Origin: Marivirga aurantiaca
GTDB lineage: Bacteria; Bacteroidota; Bacteroidia; Cytophagales; Cyclobacteriaceae
Direction: 5' to 3'
DNA length: 64,000 nucleotides
Assembly: GCF_016679925.1 (NCBI RefSeq)
Contig: NZ_JAEQBW010000001.1
Coordinates: 558,001-622,000 of the forward strand
The position numbers were made by a program, and so were the translations under genes. Within the stretch, counting starts at the first letter, position 1. Each line of letters opens with the position of its first letter. The notes below the pieces were generated by a model. It had not been told where the DNA came from. It was given only the letters and a program-made list of their open reading frames with translations, and did not search any database. Below are positions 27,101 through 34,056 of the stretch, one piece after another.

Positions 27101-27480
27101 CTGTAGATTACCTTTATCAGGATTTTTCACCTTTAGCGGGAGAGTCCTACTATAGACTTCGTCAGGTAGATTTTAATGGTGATTTTGAATACAGCCCTGT
27201 TGTTAAGGTAAACAGGAAAGAAACTTCTAACCTGGCATTGGTGCCCAATCCAACCACCGATCAGGCAATCTATTTAAAATTATCCGGTTTTCATGGTGAA
27301 CAATTAGTACAGGTTAAGATTTTCGACTTGCAAGGAAGACTCTATTATAGCAATTCTCATAAACCTGCTGACTTGGGACAAAAGGCTTTACCAGTTTCTG
27401 AAACAATGCATGCTGGTATTTATATGGTGGAAGTGGTGCAGGGCAATACTGTGAAGCAAATGAGACTGGCCATCAGATAA
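18187..27480 (+). CDS. Giant type IX secretion cargo, adhesin-like, 3,097 residues
   Basis: A huge cell-surface or secreted protein. Residues 1-25 are a signal peptide (ending SSFGQ). Residues about 43-275 are a LamG/concanavalin-like domain, beginning IIWLDAGDLSSLSNGDAV and including the typical DGDIAELIIYRGGLNDAER. The next roughly 2,600 residues are low-complexity beta-rich sequence with many short units such as LTISGGTLDM, VNGGTVNI and ISGGQVN, the pattern of a right-handed beta-helix or filamentous stalk. Near 2,950 the segment PVELVFFTAENNGNRIDLKW plus YYRLRQVDFNGDFEYSPVV is a fibronectin-like module that usually precedes the sorting signal. The last 75 residues (LALVPNPTTDQAI to the end) form the type A sorting domain that sends proteins through the type IX system. 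Role in adhesion or gliding is inferred. Confidence 0.93.
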   Translation: MKRFYFLITVVVLINLLSVQSSFGQNGPAGVGNFDGSSGEKQNIIWLDAGDLSSLSNGDAVTTWTDKTTNNNDLIQLGADPVPFFRNDGLASGAYPVVRFDGTERYLQLLDNAGLDESLDGISILGVVYNNNLSGATGIVSKRNAAGNQDSYSIFTWTNNRFIFDVNTGSGNNRLNSSNDVVNVTDDFVFSAVYDGSLQRSFLQTDELASTTLTGNISNTTSDLIIGALNENYGTYFDGDIAELIIYRGGLNDAERLIVENYLAEKYNLAITNDIFGQYVNFDPNYFNDLRAIGTSDGTVKKSISGFSDALQLRERNGGLNTNLEFFAIGHNDAVAHADGVTADIGANITSRWQKDFYLENSQNNIIDNGESDMDLIFDFGDAGLTMGSPANYVLLFRSSTSGNYERVFASDYSSENGDQLVISVPGNRIKSGYYTVGIGAQLISKTWYVLKNGDWSDPNTWTLDAGIAPAPNNPGNDIPGEEDNIIIRNGKTVNVQTGTNDLEIASLRVDGKIDLNNTTGHDFKVINGKGTIEMQGNAGVSNFPLGSTTGSNGFANELNGGLLVVSGTGLEFDQNLTLKDLRIDLTNPTDEVVLGADLTLNGDFTIRKGTWEFGDNTPASREFTVFGDALIQNNGSTQDGRITTSTQNVRHNFNLYGDFTNEGDARFSQRTTQTVGSDPTDGITDFHLLSTDRNQEISANGPTYFLRVIIDKGDPAYSATFTASQASNFVLTGRANDNTGGDIDDPTDNENAFGLITGTAVLGTNINVNPLNNTGNYSIGTNAKLLIDGGFARKTGGDAITPYGEIEINAGTLQVESSSGITSRGTGLLKVNGGTVNIPQFRTSVNGPENVGGLEINGGQVNIGQTNGVSPSNNYYTLSLTYTENAFIMTGGELNVSDASNRGLVFINSAPGNVNVSGGQVNLYRTNNNLAKITSKAPFYNLSLDNSNNSTNANAKFAVVTGSSGNGGEERTITDPNLYVLNNLILETGTTRTSGGNTYGSYIDFCDGGNCNDLFVGGDLRIEDSAVLDIWSGNADNAGSSTVTFNSNNDAVLYIGDITTYDEAFVGYTDPESVVTFGVWEHPFYNLIIDKPNAVLSLQAKDPGVTGNTTDIKTTSGGKNVESWRTNIFKVVNEFSLENGTLDQMDNRNISYTDSFGTFNIGYSMRLYVNDVSLNGTLFTYEDGVSPKNANVRFRINAGTVNLSGTEGSEIGNVRINLAGTSGGDTLKLNSDIYIKRMEYRHGKVNLQNNNLKIDILDFNLANVEVNTASGGRPVFDNNNLFLVSGNPSARGLSLKWPRNVNTNYPEYDNDNSGYNQEQILWFPLGPGYPDGSENSKMNMGTTYFHEDATTFADEGYITMKMINQPTQLVNQGETSGDLLDIYWEVDYEGFENTLPTVSQLFQYQDSQVAGTEGNYVPGSILNSNPYTRSSQDASNIKTGGSGGNNGQLLGTDPRNVIVFTDSNNGIGAGRFIENDGSLNWTDFPGNGFQLQGAYYTAGIQNYFVGAPTVYYSNRNATRNWNDNNSWYDAPTGTTNPPDFPEAGDIAIIRGDNFSDAIRVNGNQEAAEVIFQREGTYSDVEDIPRLWLEPTDELTVGKISGAGELYLRNNLSNFPVVNADIGEYAANDTSVVIFYMTQNGTYNIDETDFFTEFPTLRIYGQLANYNRIVSFDYDFKAKNLNVDGQSILRIGGNYTVEKRTRLGYTGGGRIEFPNGSEAFKLKTGEFVTGRAKGGSDNDYRITVNTGGGNGVEHIFEVENNIDLNFADAFDEGTATFDLFSNFSDNNAILKLSGTGNYSFLDNYSAGNSDIELYKIQMDKESLSDSFTFGDGFDIPDATSTFQPIEILNGTLIMNTPDINGGTGVTLANESNFLLPNTNNPEASSGSGSLELRDGNFLIEGDDTGLILDGLLTISGGTLDMASGAGNGNNFIEYSVSGNAEIDITDGVLDVGSQVRRGLLSTSGVLKYNQSGGVARFGINSAPEQNRGVFEVLNTGSEFNHTAGDFIVVRQNGSTTTASLRLEPDSYNFTGSTLTIGDGSTPAGQSQIGINATVPLNNLLITGNNNLNARTFINPLTVNNLEVENNGRFSANGLDLTINQDFTVDGTFNNQGDGINQQTTFFNTSSSQTILGTGNISFWNVDVTGNGMVSFEHNATIENNLNILDGILNTNAIALNLEGDLIHDGEHQSTVAGPGIVFNGGATQNIARSVNGQSTFGTITIDNGNGVEVTAGQNDFEINHKVILVSGVFDIGSNLLIMDEDALFENGSGGTSVSDFNVNNMITVNTSLIDKGVRKIYPDNFSGSFLYPVGLLNYTPAVVNATDIDGNGFITIKPIDNFSDGITDDDDELCAGATDYDDTQNVLQYYWLVKSQSVTNFNGSFLMYHNDDLESINNSEGLDLNNYAPARLLNADDTWDKNYTSQLFDEVANTITFQSDLTNNYTGLTSETIEGRYTAGITRDDSDALLCGSAIPNVVPLFETLTGIADGNVDNGGSYDGGAAPSVGQSPDLVVRGNYTLVLNDNFRRFRKVTIEENATLEINGTFGHNLGTIEGNGTLKLVDDASFPAGDYEDFFPDSNCSDGGGLEYENNDTGNDITILAEGFTNLQRLVLSGNGKKVMSNNTSVNICENLELTGGDFEMANNSELRVKGDVIKNGGSGFNAEFTNATIVMDGNTNQFISGAFTGLEAFNILEVDKSGGSLSVIDGGNNDVEISGEIKFINGLINTNTDNSLILQNSATLSGYKTSSHVNGPLIRNLNASTASQFDPFPVGQGGRYGLIEVSYIQTTDDWTATFFDESPEENTDIGTLNSNLAGPNPVVSANQYWDLTSASSNMANVKIYWDVSSNIADGSASVSESLNELRVVRFKPGSSGEWEDQGASSVSGNQNNGQLTSNTRFDFSTNYITFGAGDADNNSLPVELVFFTAENNGNRIDLKWQTASEFDNDFFEIQRSFDGKTFELIGIVEGNGTVNHSVDYLYQDFSPLAGESYYRLRQVDFNGDFEYSPVVKVNRKETSNLALVPNPTTDQAIYLKLSGFHGEQLVQVKIFDLQGRLYYSNSHKPADLGQKALPVSETMHAGIYMVEVVQGNTVKQMRLAIR

Positions 27481-27500
27481 ACATCATAGTACTTCAAATT

Positions 27501-27533
27501 AAACGGCAAGGAATCTTTTTCTTGCCGTTTTTT
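27501..27533 (+). terminator. Intrinsic terminator after the giant gene
   Basis: AAACGGCAAG (27501-27510) pairs perfectly with CTTGCCGTTT (27521-27530), followed by a run of T residues. It lies 20 nt after the stop codon. Confidence 0.9.
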
Positions 27534-27702
27534 ATATATAGTCTTTCAGCTGGTTAATGAGAATCCACAGATTATCGCTTATTGTCAATTAATTGTCTCA
27601 TGAGCCAGGTGATGTATAGTGTAGAATAAGATTTTGCTTTTATCCTCTAATAATTTATTTAACTATTTCTCCCAAATCATTTCTTTCCGATAAAAAGCAC
27701 CT

Positions 27703-27710
27703 TAATTTTG
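27703..27710 (+). promoter_or_regulatory. Possible -7 element almost touching the ABC-F start codon
   Basis: TAATTTTG matches TAnnTTTG and ends 4 nt before the ATG at 27715, which would give a nearly leaderless mRNA. No clear -33 element is seen, so this could be chance. Confidence 0.3.
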
Positions 27711-27714
27711 CAGC

Positions 27715-29610
27715 ATGTTATCAATCAATAATTTAAGTTACTACATAGGCGACAGGCCACTTTACGAAAATGCTTCCTTACATATTAAGCCAAAAGACAA
27801 AATAGGCTTGATAGGCTTGAATGGCCAGGGTAAATCTACTCTTTTAAAAATGATTAATGGAGATGTTACACCTGATCAGGGTGAAATCCAAATGAGTAAA
27901 GATTGCACCTTAGGCTTTCTTAACCAGGATTTATTGTCTTTCCAGTCTGAGGAAAGCATTTTACATGTTGCCATGACAGCTTTTAAGGATGCTTTGGTAC
28001 TTCAGGATAAGATTGAGAAAATCCTCAAGCAGATGGAGGAAAATTATACTGATGACTTGGTAGATAAATTAACTAAAGCACAGGAACAGTTTGAGATGAT
28101 GGAAGGCTATAGCCTTCAAGCTAAAGCAGAAGAAATATTAGAGGGGATAGGCTTTAAAACAGAAGATTTAAACAGACCTTTAAAAACTTTTTCCGGAGGC
28201 TGGAGAATGCGTGTCATGTTGGCTAAGCTTCTATTGGAAAAGCCTTCTTTGTTGATGATGGATGAGCCAACCAACCACTTGGATTTACCCTCCATTCAAT
28301 GGATTGAGAATTACCTTAAAAGTTATGAAGGGGCCTATATCATTGTTTCTCACGACAGGGAATTTATTGATAAAACCGTTGACACCATAGTTGAAGTAGA
28401 TCAGCAGCAACTGAATGTATACGCAGGAAATTATTCTTTTTACGAAGAGGAGAAAGCGTTGCGTACAGAACTACAACAAAATGCCTTCGAAAATCAGCAG
28501 CAGAAAATAAAGCAAACTGAGAAGTTTATAGAGCGTTTCAGATCAAAAGCTACAAAAGCCAAACAGGTGCAGTCACGTGTTAAATCTTTGGATAGAATGG
28601 ATAAGGTGGATGCTGTAGTAGATAATAATGCAGTCATCAACTTCAGTTTCAAGATCAATAACAAATCCGGAAGACAGATTGTAAAGCTTGATAATGTTTC
28701 TAAATCATATGGAGATATAAAAATCCTTGAAAACTCAGATGCCCTTATTGAAAGAGGGGATAAAATTGCTTTAATTGGGGCTAATGGAAAAGGAAAATCT
28801 ACACTTTTAAGAATTATTGCAGGCGCAGAAAAATTAGAAGGCAAGAGAGAAGAAGGCTACAATGTTGAATTTGGTTTTTTCGCCCAACACCAATTGGAAT
28901 CTCTTAATACAAATAATGAAATCCTGGATGAATTGAAACAAGCAGGAAGCGATCGCTCTGAGCTTGAATTGAGAAACTTGTTAGGTAGCTTTTTATTTAA
29001 AGATTCGGAAGTTTTTAAAAAGATAAAAGTATTATCCGGAGGGGAAAAATCTCGTGTAGCATTATGTAAGACCATGATCTCTAATGCGAATTTTCTTTTA
29101 TTAGATGAGCCTACTAACCACCTGGATATGCAGTCCGAGAGCATCCTAATACAAGCTCTTAATCATTATGAAGGCTCTTTTATTACTGTATCGCACAACC
29201 GGCATTTTATTTCCAGGGTAGCCAATAAGATTTGGTTTATAGAAGATTACCAAATCAAAGAATACCCTGGTACTTATGAGGAATTTCAGCATTGGTACGA
29301 AAAAAGGGAAATGAAGAGAGCTTCTGAAATAGTAAAGGAGGCTCCTAAAAAGGTTGAAAAAATAGAAAAACCTCGAAAAAACCCTGATGATCAAATTTTT
29401 AAGGCAAAACAAAAGGAATTGACCACTTTAGAAAGTAAGATTGATGAGGCTGAGAAGCAAAAGAAAGTGTTAGAGGAGGAGTTGGCGAAACCCGAAGTAT
29501 ATGGTGATCCTGACACACTTATGAAAGTCAATCAGTCATTTGAAGCGCTTAATAAGATGTTGGAAGAGCTCACTGAGCAATGGGAAGAATTGGCTTTGGA
29601 GTTGGAGTAG
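27715..29610 (+). CDS. ABC-F family ATPase
   Basis: A 631-residue soluble protein with two ABC ATPase domains and no membrane segment, the ABC-F plan of ribosome-associated factors such as Uup and EttA. Domain 1 has Walker A GLNGQGKST, signature FSGGWRMR and Walker B LLMMDEPTNHLD. A charged linker (about residues 240-310, ERFRSKATKAKQVQSRVKSL) is the P-site tRNA interaction motif region. Domain 2 has GANGKGKST, LSGGEKSRVAL and LLLDEPTNHLD. The C-terminal 90 residues form a charged coiled coil (KAKQKELTTLESKIDEAEKQ), closest in plan to Uup. It may resolve stalled ribosomes or bind DNA; antibiotic protection is less likely given the context. Confidence 0.92.
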   Translation: MLSINNLSYYIGDRPLYENASLHIKPKDKIGLIGLNGQGKSTLLKMINGDVTPDQGEIQMSKDCTLGFLNQDLLSFQSEESILHVAMTAFKDALVLQDKIEKILKQMEENYTDDLVDKLTKAQEQFEMMEGYSLQAKAEEILEGIGFKTEDLNRPLKTFSGGWRMRVMLAKLLLEKPSLLMMDEPTNHLDLPSIQWIENYLKSYEGAYIIVSHDREFIDKTVDTIVEVDQQQLNVYAGNYSFYEEEKALRTELQQNAFENQQQKIKQTEKFIERFRSKATKAKQVQSRVKSLDRMDKVDAVVDNNAVINFSFKINNKSGRQIVKLDNVSKSYGDIKILENSDALIERGDKIALIGANGKGKSTLLRIIAGAEKLEGKREEGYNVEFGFFAQHQLESLNTNNEILDELKQAGSDRSELELRNLLGSFLFKDSEVFKKIKVLSGGEKSRVALCKTMISNANFLLLDEPTNHLDMQSESILIQALNHYEGSFITVSHNRHFISRVANKIWFIEDYQIKEYPGTYEEFQHWYEKREMKRASEIVKEAPKKVEKIEKPRKNPDDQIFKAKQKELTTLESKIDEAEKQKKVLEEELAKPEVYGDPDTLMKVNQSFEALNKMLEELTEQWEELALELE

Positions 29611-29857
29611 GAAATTTTTAATGGAAATGGGCGAGAATATTGTCGTTAATATTTCATGGCGGATGAAGTCATCAATTGGAACTTTAATGGGTTGGAAACT
29701 AATAGAGCAAAACTTGTCCGAGAGTGGGATATAATTTGGTTTTGAACATTATCCTACTGCATTTCAAGTGAGTGGAAGACCCCTGTCATAGACATCTGTA
29801 AAAATTTTTGATGGTTTATCAATGGTTTTGTCAAACTTTGTTTAAGTCTGAAAAGTG

Positions 29858-30154
29858 CTATTTCAAAATCACTGATTGCTCAAAACTATGAGCAACTGGC
29901 TTTTCGCTAAATAAGGCTTTGGTAGCTGGCCAAACTTTGCCAAATGTCTCTGAATGACGGTAGTTGTTTAGTTCTTCCTCTGATTGCCAATGACTGTAAG
30001 TGGAATAGCTGTTAGGATGATGAATATCTTTTAATAATTCCAGGTGTGTGCAACCCGGTTGATTTCGAATGGCTTCTTTGTACTCATTGAAAAGCTCAAG
30101 GAAATCCTGGATTTTATCTTCCTTAAAAGTCATTCTAACCAGACGGATAATCAT
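29858..30154 (-). CDS. Antibiotic biosynthesis monooxygenase (ABM) family protein
   Basis: A 98-residue single-domain ferredoxin-like protein. MIIRLVRMTFKEDKIQDFLE, the GCTHLELLKD strand and YSTYSHWQSEEELNNYRHSE are the hallmark elements of the ABM/YgiN-type family, in which dimers act on quinone-like or aromatic substrates or degrade haem. The function of individual members is rarely known. It has its own short transcription unit, with the hairpin at 30171-30210 separating it from the transketolase gene upstream. Confidence 0.85.
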   Translation of the reverse strand: MIIRLVRMTFKEDKIQDFLELFNEYKEAIRNQPGCTHLELLKDIHHPNSYSTYSHWQSEEELNNYRHSETFGKVWPATKALFSEKPVAHSFEQSVILK

Positions 30155-30170
30155 ATTATATGGATATTGA

Positions 30171-30210
30171 AACAGGTTTATGCCTTAAATCATTATGGCA
30201 TAAACCTGTT
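30171..30210 (-). terminator. 14-bp hairpin after the transketolase operon
   Basis: AACAGGTTTATGCC (30171-30184) pairs perfectly with 30197-30210. It lies 13 nt past the stop of the transketolase C-terminal gene on the minus strand. The T-run is short, so it may act as a weak terminator or an mRNA-end stabiliser. Confidence 0.6.
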
Positions 30211-30223
30211 CTATGATAAATAA

Positions 30224-31183
30224 TTATTTTCTTTTGATCACTTTTTCTACTGCTTTCACAATATTGTTAGCATCTAAGCCGTACTTCACCATTAATTCAG
30301 CAGGTTTTCCACTTTCTCCAAACTGATCATTCACAGCTACATACTCTTGTGGTGCAGGTTGGTTCTGTGATAAAACCTGAGCTACTGCATCACCTAAACC
30401 ACCATTTCTTTGGTGTTCTTCAGCAGTTACCACACATTTTGTTTTGGCTACTGATTTTAAAATGGCAGCTTCGTCAATCGGTTTTATGGTATGGATGTTA
30501 ATCAATTCCACACTAATTCCTTTTTCTCTTAAAATAGCTTCAGCTTCAATGGCTTCCCACACTAAATGGCCTGTGGCAAAAATTGTCACATCAGTACCTT
30601 CTATCATTGTGATTGCTTTTCCAATTTCAAACTTCTGGTTTGGGTCAGTGAAAATAGGTACAGACGGCCTGCCAAAACGTAAATACACCGGACCATGATG
30701 ATCTGCAATCGCCATAGTGGCCGCTTTGGTTTGGTTATAGTCGCAAGGATTAATTACAGTCATGTGAGGCAACATCCTCATCATTCCTATATCTTCCAGA
30801 ATTTGGTGGGTGGCACCATCTTCACCCAAAGTTAAGCCTGCGTGTGAGGCGCAAATTTTTACATTCTTTTCAGAATAAGCAATTGATTGTCTGATTTGGT
30901 CATAAACCCTTCCGGTAGAGAAATTGGCAAAAGTTCCTGTATACGGTATTTTACCGCCAATTGTCATACCAGCTGCTATGCCCATCATATTGGCTTCGGC
31001 TATACCTGTTTGGTAAAACCTGTCAGGAAAAGCTTTTTGGAAGTCTCCCATTTTTAAAGAGCCGGTAAGGTCGGCACAGAGGCCAACTATTTTATCGTTC
31101 TGTTTAGCCGCTTCCAATAACCCGTCACCGAACCCGGAACGTGTGTCTTTTTTTTCTGTGTAAGTAAATTTAGTATTTGCCAT
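30224..31183 (-). CDS. Transketolase, C-terminal subunit
   Basis: The 319-residue protein covers the pyrimidine-binding and C-terminal domains of transketolase, which moves two-carbon units between sugar phosphates in the pentose phosphate pathway. The catalytic Glu that activates thiamine diphosphate is in GIAEANMMGIAAG; other family segments are HAGLTLGEDGATHQ and PVYLRFGRPSVP. The C-terminal domain carries ATGHLVWEAIEAE and TAEEHQRNGGLGDAV. The complementary N-terminal subunit is encoded at 32746-33597, with a von Willebrand A protein gene in between. The gene begins 10 nt after that gene. Confidence 0.95.
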   Translation of the reverse strand: MANTKFTYTEKKDTRSGFGDGLLEAAKQNDKIVGLCADLTGSLKMGDFQKAFPDRFYQTGIAEANMMGIAAGMTIGGKIPYTGTFANFSTGRVYDQIRQSIAYSEKNVKICASHAGLTLGEDGATHQILEDIGMMRMLPHMTVINPCDYNQTKAATMAIADHHGPVYLRFGRPSVPIFTDPNQKFEIGKAITMIEGTDVTIFATGHLVWEAIEAEAILREKGISVELINIHTIKPIDEAAILKSVAKTKCVVTAEEHQRNGGLGDAVAQVLSQNQPAPQEYVAVNDQFGESGKPAELMVKYGLDANNIVKAVEKVIKRK

Positions 31184-31193
31184 TCTGCTTATT

Positions 31194-32582
31194 TTAATAA
31201 ATCCTAATATTTGCTGTTGTACCTGATTTAACTGTAAATTCTTTTATCTGTGTGTATTTGCTTCCCATTGCTTTGTCAGACCGGAATACAAATTTGTAGT
31301 TTCCGGGCTGTATACCAAAACTAATCTGTCCTCCGCGGGGATCAATATTTTTAATCCATCTTTGTTTTCCATCGGCATCTGTTTCGTATAAACTTCCTAT
31401 TCCCTTGCTGGCATAAACTAAATTGACTCTACCGGGAGCCGGAATGGAGATTTCCCTTAATTCTCCCTGTTCAATTTTGATGTTTTTAATCAGTATTCTT
31501 GGTAAAGTTAATAGTTCAATATCATATGAACCAATCAAATATTTTTCTGAGCTATGGATAAGCTGTGTATTGATAATTTCACCTTTGCCTGATGCGCGAA
31601 TAAGAGCTTCCACCGGATTTCCATATTCCGTAGAGTTACTTTGGTTGATTTTTAATGATCCTTGCGGGCTCTGAATTTTGATGACATTATGTGTACCTCC
31701 TTTTAAAAATACATTCTTTTTTACGACAGGAGGGATGGTATTTACATGTATGTTATAGGTTAAAACAGGATCCACTTCCACTGTATCTGGTTTTCCATTT
31801 CTATCGCGATAATGAATAAAGTCGAATTCGGAAGAGCCCGTGAAATTATTAATAAAAGATACATTCACATTGGTTTCAGTGGGATTGCCTTTATCATCCA
31901 GTAATTCTACGCTGGCAGTGGTCTTGTTTAGTGATTGTGCCAAAATTCCATTTAATACTGTACGAAATGCATTAATGTTTTTGGCATTAAAATAACTACC
32001 CATACATTCAAATTCCTTTGCAAATTGCTCTCGCATGCCCAGCCCAATCACAAAAGGTTTTAAGAAGATGTCTTTCTTCTGTAACTCCAAAGAAACAGCA
32101 CAAGGATCACCATCGCATGACTCTATTCCATCGGTAATAATAATGATGATGTTTCTGTAGCTGTCGTCCACTGGAAAATCATTAGCCGATTGCAATAAGG
32201 AATAGGCAATAGGGGTGTTGCCTTTGGGGTAGACATATTCCAGCCTTTTAATGATGTTGTCATGATTGTTTTTTGAGAACCCGATCTCCAATCTGGTATC
32301 CTTGCAGTTTTGATCTTTGGCCGGGGACTGATGCCCATAGGCACGTAGAGCCAATTCCACCTTATCATTCACTTTAAGGGAATCTACCAGATCAGAAAGA
32401 ATCTGCTTGGCAGCAGTTATCCGTAGGGTATTTTCCCATGGAGCCAACATACTTCCAGAAGCATCGAATAGAAACAGTATCCTTGTTTTCTCGGGAATAC
32501 TTTGTTCTACCTTTTGACCAAAAGCATTTTTACTCGCTAAAAGTAGTATAATGGATAATATGGTATATTTAAATAATCTCAA
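31194..32582 (-). CDS. Secreted von Willebrand factor A domain protein
   Basis: A 462-residue exported protein. The start is probably TTG at 32580-32582, since no ATG precedes the signal peptide (LFKYTILSIILLLASKNAFG). The VWA domain runs from about residue 33 to 220. Its metal-ion-dependent adhesion site is intact, with FDASGSM near residue 40, the threonine in YPKGNTPIAYS and the Asp in IIITDGIES. The rest is beta-rich repeats (for example GGTHNVIKIQSPQGSLKI) resembling carboxypeptidase-like or Ig-like modules. It is probably a surface or periplasmic binding protein. It lies unexpectedly between the two halves of transketolase. Confidence 0.85.
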   Translation of the reverse strand: MRLFKYTILSIILLLASKNAFGQKVEQSIPEKTRILFLFDASGSMLAPWENTLRITAAKQILSDLVDSLKVNDKVELALRAYGHQSPAKDQNCKDTRLEIGFSKNNHDNIIKRLEYVYPKGNTPIAYSLLQSANDFPVDDSYRNIIIIITDGIESCDGDPCAVSLELQKKDIFLKPFVIGLGMREQFAKEFECMGSYFNAKNINAFRTVLNGILAQSLNKTTASVELLDDKGNPTETNVNVSFINNFTGSSEFDFIHYRDRNGKPDTVEVDPVLTYNIHVNTIPPVVKKNVFLKGGTHNVIKIQSPQGSLKINQSNSTEYGNPVEALIRASGKGEIINTQLIHSSEKYLIGSYDIELLTLPRILIKNIKIEQGELREISIPAPGRVNLVYASKGIGSLYETDADGKQRWIKNIDPRGGQISFGIQPGNYKFVFRSDKAMGSKYTQIKEFTVKSGTTANIRIY

Positions 32583-32745
32583 GATTTAATTCGTATCCCA
32601 CGATTGAAGCCATAAAATGGATTACAGGAATCAGGAGGGAATTTATAGGTGTTGTTCATTATAAGCTCTATAAGAAGGTAATCTCCAATAGCTGAACCTT
32701 ACTTTTCAAACCTTTAAATCCTACTGCCCAATTCCTGAATCTTAA

Positions 32746-33597
32746 TTAATAATCTCCCAGAGTTTCCTCTAATTGACTTAAGGCATCAGCCAATTGCTCA
32801 TCATTAGGAGCAATCCCATGCCATTTATGTGTGCCTTTCATAAAATCCACACCATGTCCCATATCTGTTTTCATTAAATTGATCACAGGTTTGCCTTTTC
32901 TAGTCAAGCTTTTAGCATGTTCCATGGATTTAATTATTTCGGACATCTCATTTCCGTTGCTTTCAATTACTTCCCATCCAAAAGCCTGCCATTTTGCTTT
33001 CAAATCTTTTAAATCCATCACTTGTTCAATAGAGCCATCTATTTGCTGACCATTACAATCTACAGTAGCGATAAGATTATCAATTTTATGATGTGCAGCA
33101 TACATGGCTGCTTCCCAAATTTGACCTTCCTGAAGTTCCCCATCTCCCATTAATGTATAAATCAATGATTTGTCACCATTCAAGGTTTTGGTTTGAGCTG
33201 CACCTATTGATACAGATAGACCCTGACCTAGTGAACCAGAGGCAATTCTGATGCCCGGTAATTCTTCTTCGGGTGTGGGGTGCCCCTGTAATCTGGAGTT
33301 TATTTTCCTGAAGGTAGCTAATTCTTTTGGCTCAAAATAGCCGCTTCTGGCTAGTGTGCTATACCAAACAGGGGAAATGTGACCGTTTGATAAAAAGAAA
33401 AGATCTTCTCCTTCTCCATTCATATTGAATTCCGGATTATGTTTAAGGATATGGAAATAAAGGGCTACAAAAAAATCAGTACAACCCAACGATCCTCCGG
33501 GATGACCTGATTGAACCTCATGTACCATCCTTACGATGTCCCTTCTTACCTGTGAAGCTATTTTTTCCAGCTCCTGAATATTTGCTTGACTTGCCAT
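32746..33597 (-). CDS. Transketolase, N-terminal subunit
   Basis: The 283-residue protein is the diphosphate-binding half of transketolase. Typical motifs are VQSGHPGGSLGCTDFFVALY near residue 28, RLQGHPTPEE, IASGSLGQGLSVSIGAA, and the thiamine diphosphate/Mg site LMGDGELQEGQIWEAAM plus VDCNGQQIDG. It must work with the C-terminal subunit encoded at 30224-31183. A 163-nt gap and a VWA gene separate the two, so equal expression is not guaranteed by a tight operon. It begins 5 nt after the bcp stop. Confidence 0.95.
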   Translation of the reverse strand: MASQANIQELEKIASQVRRDIVRMVHEVQSGHPGGSLGCTDFFVALYFHILKHNPEFNMNGEGEDLFFLSNGHISPVWYSTLARSGYFEPKELATFRKINSRLQGHPTPEEELPGIRIASGSLGQGLSVSIGAAQTKTLNGDKSLIYTLMGDGELQEGQIWEAAMYAAHHKIDNLIATVDCNGQQIDGSIEQVMDLKDLKAKWQAFGWEVIESNGNEMSEIIKSMEHAKSLTRKGKPVINLMKTDMGHGVDFMKGTHKWHGIAPNDEQLADALSQLEETLGDY

Positions 33598-33602
33598 TGT
33601 GT

Positions 33603-34052
33603 TTATTTTAAAATTTGTGCTGTGTGTTCTTTCGTTTTTACTTTTTCTATGATGTCTTCAATTTTTCCCTCTTCATCAATTACAAAAGTGGTTCTTAAAG
33701 TACCCATATAAGTTCTTCCATACATCTGTTTTTCTGCCCAGGTACCATATAAGTTATGTACTGTGTGATCAATATCGGCAATTAATGGGAAAGGTAGATT
33801 TTGTTTTTCTATAAATTTTTGATGCGATTTTTCGGTATCCTGGCTTACACCCAATACCACATATCCGGATTTTTGTAAAGCTTCGTAGTTATCTCTCAAA
33901 TTACAAGCCTGGGCAGTGCATCCCGGGGTATTATCTTTTGGGTAAAAATAAATGACTACTTTTTTACCTTTAAAATCCCCTAGTGATATCTCATTTCCAT
34001 CCTGATCTTTCGCTTTAAAATCAGGTGCTTTGTCCCCTATTTTTAATTTCAT
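33603..34052 (-). CDS. bcp: Thioredoxin-dependent thiol peroxidase (bacterioferritin comigratory protein)
   Basis: A 149-residue peroxiredoxin of the BCP/PrxQ group, which reduces hydroperoxides using thioredoxin. The peroxidatic Cys lies in FYPKDNTPGCTAQACNLRD; the second Cys five residues later is the usual resolving residue of this group. VLGVSQDTEKSHQKFIEKQN and LPFPLIADIDH complete the fold. It lies between the M23 peptidase and transketolase genes with very short spacers, in what appears to be one transcript. Confidence 0.95.
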   Translation of the reverse strand: MKLKIGDKAPDFKAKDQDGNEISLGDFKGKKVVIYFYPKDNTPGCTAQACNLRDNYEALQKSGYVVLGVSQDTEKSHQKFIEKQNLPFPLIADIDHTVHNLYGTWAEKQMYGRTYMGTLRTTFVIDEEGKIEDIIEKVKTKEHTAQILK

Positions 34053-34056
34053 TGCT

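Noticed and set aside
29625-29760. Short plus-strand frames (29 to 37 codons) after the ABC-F gene
   Set aside because: No recognisable protein features or promoter; the interval is treated as non-coding.
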